Assembly: GCA_951801955.1 (NCBI GenBank)
Contig: CATOOV010000027.1
Coordinates: 1 to 40,898 of the forward strand
Length of the DNA stretch: 40,898 bases
Direction: 5' to 3'
Source: an uncultured Lachnospiraceae bacterium
GTDB lineage: Bacteria; Bacillota; Clostridia; Lachnospirales; Lachnospiraceae
The notes below the pieces were generated by a model. That model saw only the letters and a program-made list of their open reading frames with translations, searched no databases and was not told the DNA's origin. Of this stretch, positions 39,448 to 40,898 are shown piece after piece. Made by a program: the position numbers and the translations under genes. Positions within the stretch are counted from its first letter, which is position 1. Each line of letters begins with the position of its first letter.

Positions 39448-40635
39448 ATGGCTAAAGCTAAATTTGAAAGAACAAAACCGCATTGTAATATCGGAACCAT
39501 TGGTCACGTTGACCATGGTAAGACTACTTTAACAGCAGCTATCACAAAAGTTTTATCTGAAAGAGTTGCTGGTAACGAAGCTACTGATTTTGAAAATATC
39601 GACAAAGCTCCAGAAGAGAGAGAAAGAGGTATTACCATTTCTACTGCTCACGTTGAGTATGAGACAGAGAACAGACACTATGCACACGTTGACTGTCCAG
39701 GTCATGCTGACTATGTAAAGAACATGATCACTGGCGCTGCTCAGATGGATGGAGCTATCCTTGTTGTAGCTGCTACTGACGGTGTTATGGCTCAGACAAA
39801 AGAGCACATCCTGTTATCCCGTCAGGTAGGCGTACCTTATATTGTTGTATTTATGAACAAATGTGACATGGTTGACGATGAAGAGTTGCTTGAATTAGTA
39901 GAAATGGAAATTACAGAGATCCTGGAAGAGTATGAATTTACAGATTGCCCAATTATCAAGGGTTCTGCATTGAAGGCTCTGGAAGATCCAAGTGGAGAAT
40001 GGGGCGACAAGATCATGGAATTAATGGCATCTGTTGATGAGCATATTCCAGATCCCCAGCGTGCAACTGACCAGCCGTTCCTGATGCCTATCGAAGATAT
40101 TTTCACCATTACTGGACGTGGAACGGTTGCTACTGGTAGAGTAGAGCGTGGTGTCCTGCATGTAAATGAGGAAGTTGAAATCGTTGGTATCAAGGAAGAG
40201 ACCAAGAAGACTGTTGTAACTGGTATCGAAATGTTCCGTAAGCTGTTAGACGAAGCTCAGGCTGGCGATAACATTGGTGCATTGCTTCGTGGTATCCAGA
40301 GAACTGAAATTGAAAGAGGACAGGTTTTGGCTAAACCGGGGACAGTTACTTGCCATACAAAATTCACTGCTCAGGTTTATGTTTTGACAAAAGATGAAGG
40401 TGGACGTCATACTCCGTTCTTCAACAACTACAGACCTCAGTTCTATTTCAGAACAACAGACGTAACAGGTGTCTGCAACTTGCCAGAAGGTACAGAAATG
40501 TGCATGCCTGGTGACAACGTAGAGATGACCATTGAGTTGATTCATCCAATCGCTATGGAGCAGGGTCTTACATTTGCTATCCGTGAGGGTGGTAGAACTG
40601 TTGGGTCTGGTCGTGTGGCTAGCATTATCGAGTAA
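39448..40635 (+). CDS. tuf: elongation factor Tu
   Basis: GTPase that delivers aminoacyl-tRNA (395 residues). G1 [10 protein letters not shown]3 DCPGHADY and G4 NKCD are all present. Domains II and III are complete, ending in [15 protein letters not shown]. The ATG at 39448 follows AAAGGAGG; the open frame begins 42 bases earlier without a site. Codon choice is strongly biased, as expected for a very highly expressed gene. Last gene of the cluster. Confidence 0.98.
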   Translation: MAKAKFERTKPHCNIGTIGHVDHGKTTLTAAITKVLSERVAGNEATDFENIDKAPEERERGITISTAHVEYETENRHYAHVDCPGHADYVKNMITGAAQMDGAILVVAATDGVMAQTKEHILLSRQVGVPYIVVFMNKCDMVDDEELLELVEMEITEILEEYEFTDCPIIKGSALKALEDPSGEWGDKIMELMASVDEHIPDPQRATDQPFLMPIEDIFTITGRGTVATGRVERGVLHVNEEVEIVGIKEETKKTVVTGIEMFRKLLDEAQAGDNIGALLRGIQRTEIERGQVLAKPGTVTCHTKFTAQVYVLTKDEGGRHTPFFNNYRPQFYFRTTDVTGVCNLPEGTEMCMPGDNVEMTIELIHPIAMEQGLTFAIREGGRTVGSGRVASIIE

Positions 40636-40657
40636 TTAGTAAAAAGCTAGATTTTAT

Positions 40658-40689
40658 GGGGCTTTCCGAGAAATTGGGAAGCCCTTTTT
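40658..40689 (+). terminator. terminator of tuf
   Basis: GGGCTTTCC (40659-40667) pairs with GGGAAGCCC (40676-40684; G-T wobble inside), loop of eight bases, followed by TTTTT. Confidence 0.92.
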
Positions 40690-40898
40690 GAAATTTTGCA
40701 ACAGTGAAAAAATGTAAAGCGGTGCCAAAACGGTGCCGTAAAGTAGAAATTTTGTGAAGTTTAGTTATGTATTACACCACTTTACAACTTTTCCATAAAA
40801 AAAATGTCATACAGGACTTTCTGATGTATAATAAGTTTGCAAACAAAAAAATACGAAAGAAAGTGATCCTGTACGACAGACTTATTATACAACGAAAA
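40690..40898. mobile_element. apparent edge of a mobile element
   Basis: TTTTGCAACAGT (40694-40705) is the reverse complement of the CTGTTGCAAAA end of the fold-back elements. Further on, TACAGGA (40810-40816) and TCCTGTA (40867-40873) form one inverted pair, and GTATAATAAG (40826-40835) and CTTATTATAC (40881-40890) form another. A GTG at 40863 opens a frame that runs off the window. The pattern suggests the control region of a transposase gene cut by the window edge, but I cannot name the family. Confidence 0.35.

Overview
The window is a gene-dense Firmicutes chromosome segment, most likely from a Lachnospiraceae (Clostridia) gut-type anaerobe. The evidence is Clostridia-like ATP synthase, RpoB/RpoC and EF-Tu sequences, strong AGGAGG ribosome binding sites, GTG/TTG starts, TTGACA-17-TATAAT promoters, an L10 leader, DUF4179-type anti-sigma and LytTR/GHKL signalling. 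I do not assign a genus.

Layout. (1) 155-6817: complete F1Fo ATP synthase operon atpBEFHAGDC. The c subunit carries the Na+-coordinating residue set, and a perfect palindrome covers the atpG stop codon. (2) 6861-7323: three tandem copies of a ~150-158 bp structured repeat, with further copies near 16.1 kb and 21.2 kb. (3) 7638-11571: an accessory signalling locus. It has a LytTR response regulator, a GHKL sensor kinase, a tandem LytTR-type box and promoter, a candidate 21-residue peptide, a ~20-21 bp periodic purine-rich array, a hairpin over a start codon, and a run of small membrane-protein genes with reading frames broken at homopolymers. This is my best candidate for an undescribed system. 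(4) 11811-14403: a biotin locus (bioY, bioB, bioD) with a BirA-type operator overlapping its promoter. (5) 14590-15888 (minus): a FliD-like capping protein gene with a sigma-28-like promoter. (6) 16202-19971: rpmG-secE-nusG-rplK-rplA, then the L10 leader and rplJ-rplL. (7) 20001-25967: an island that separates rplL from rpoB. It holds an internally deleted IS110 transposase, an ECF sigma factor with a DUF4179-type anti-sigma, a lipoprotein-like gene behind a 62-bp tandem duplication, and a second FliD-like gene with another sigma-28-like box. (8) 26105-33937: rpoB and rpoC, with a ~98-bp fold-back element in the rpoB-rpoC gap and a related one after rpoC. (9) 34197-35533: remains of a NHLP-type bacteriocin ABC exporter. 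(10) 35615-40689: rpsL, rpsG, fusA, tuf with their own promoters and terminator. (11) 40690-40898: apparent edge of another mobile element.

The core genes (energy, transcription, translation) are intact. The accessory material sits between core operons behind strong terminators, and each downstream core operon has its own promoter. Most accessory genes concern the cell surface or signalling, and several are decaying.
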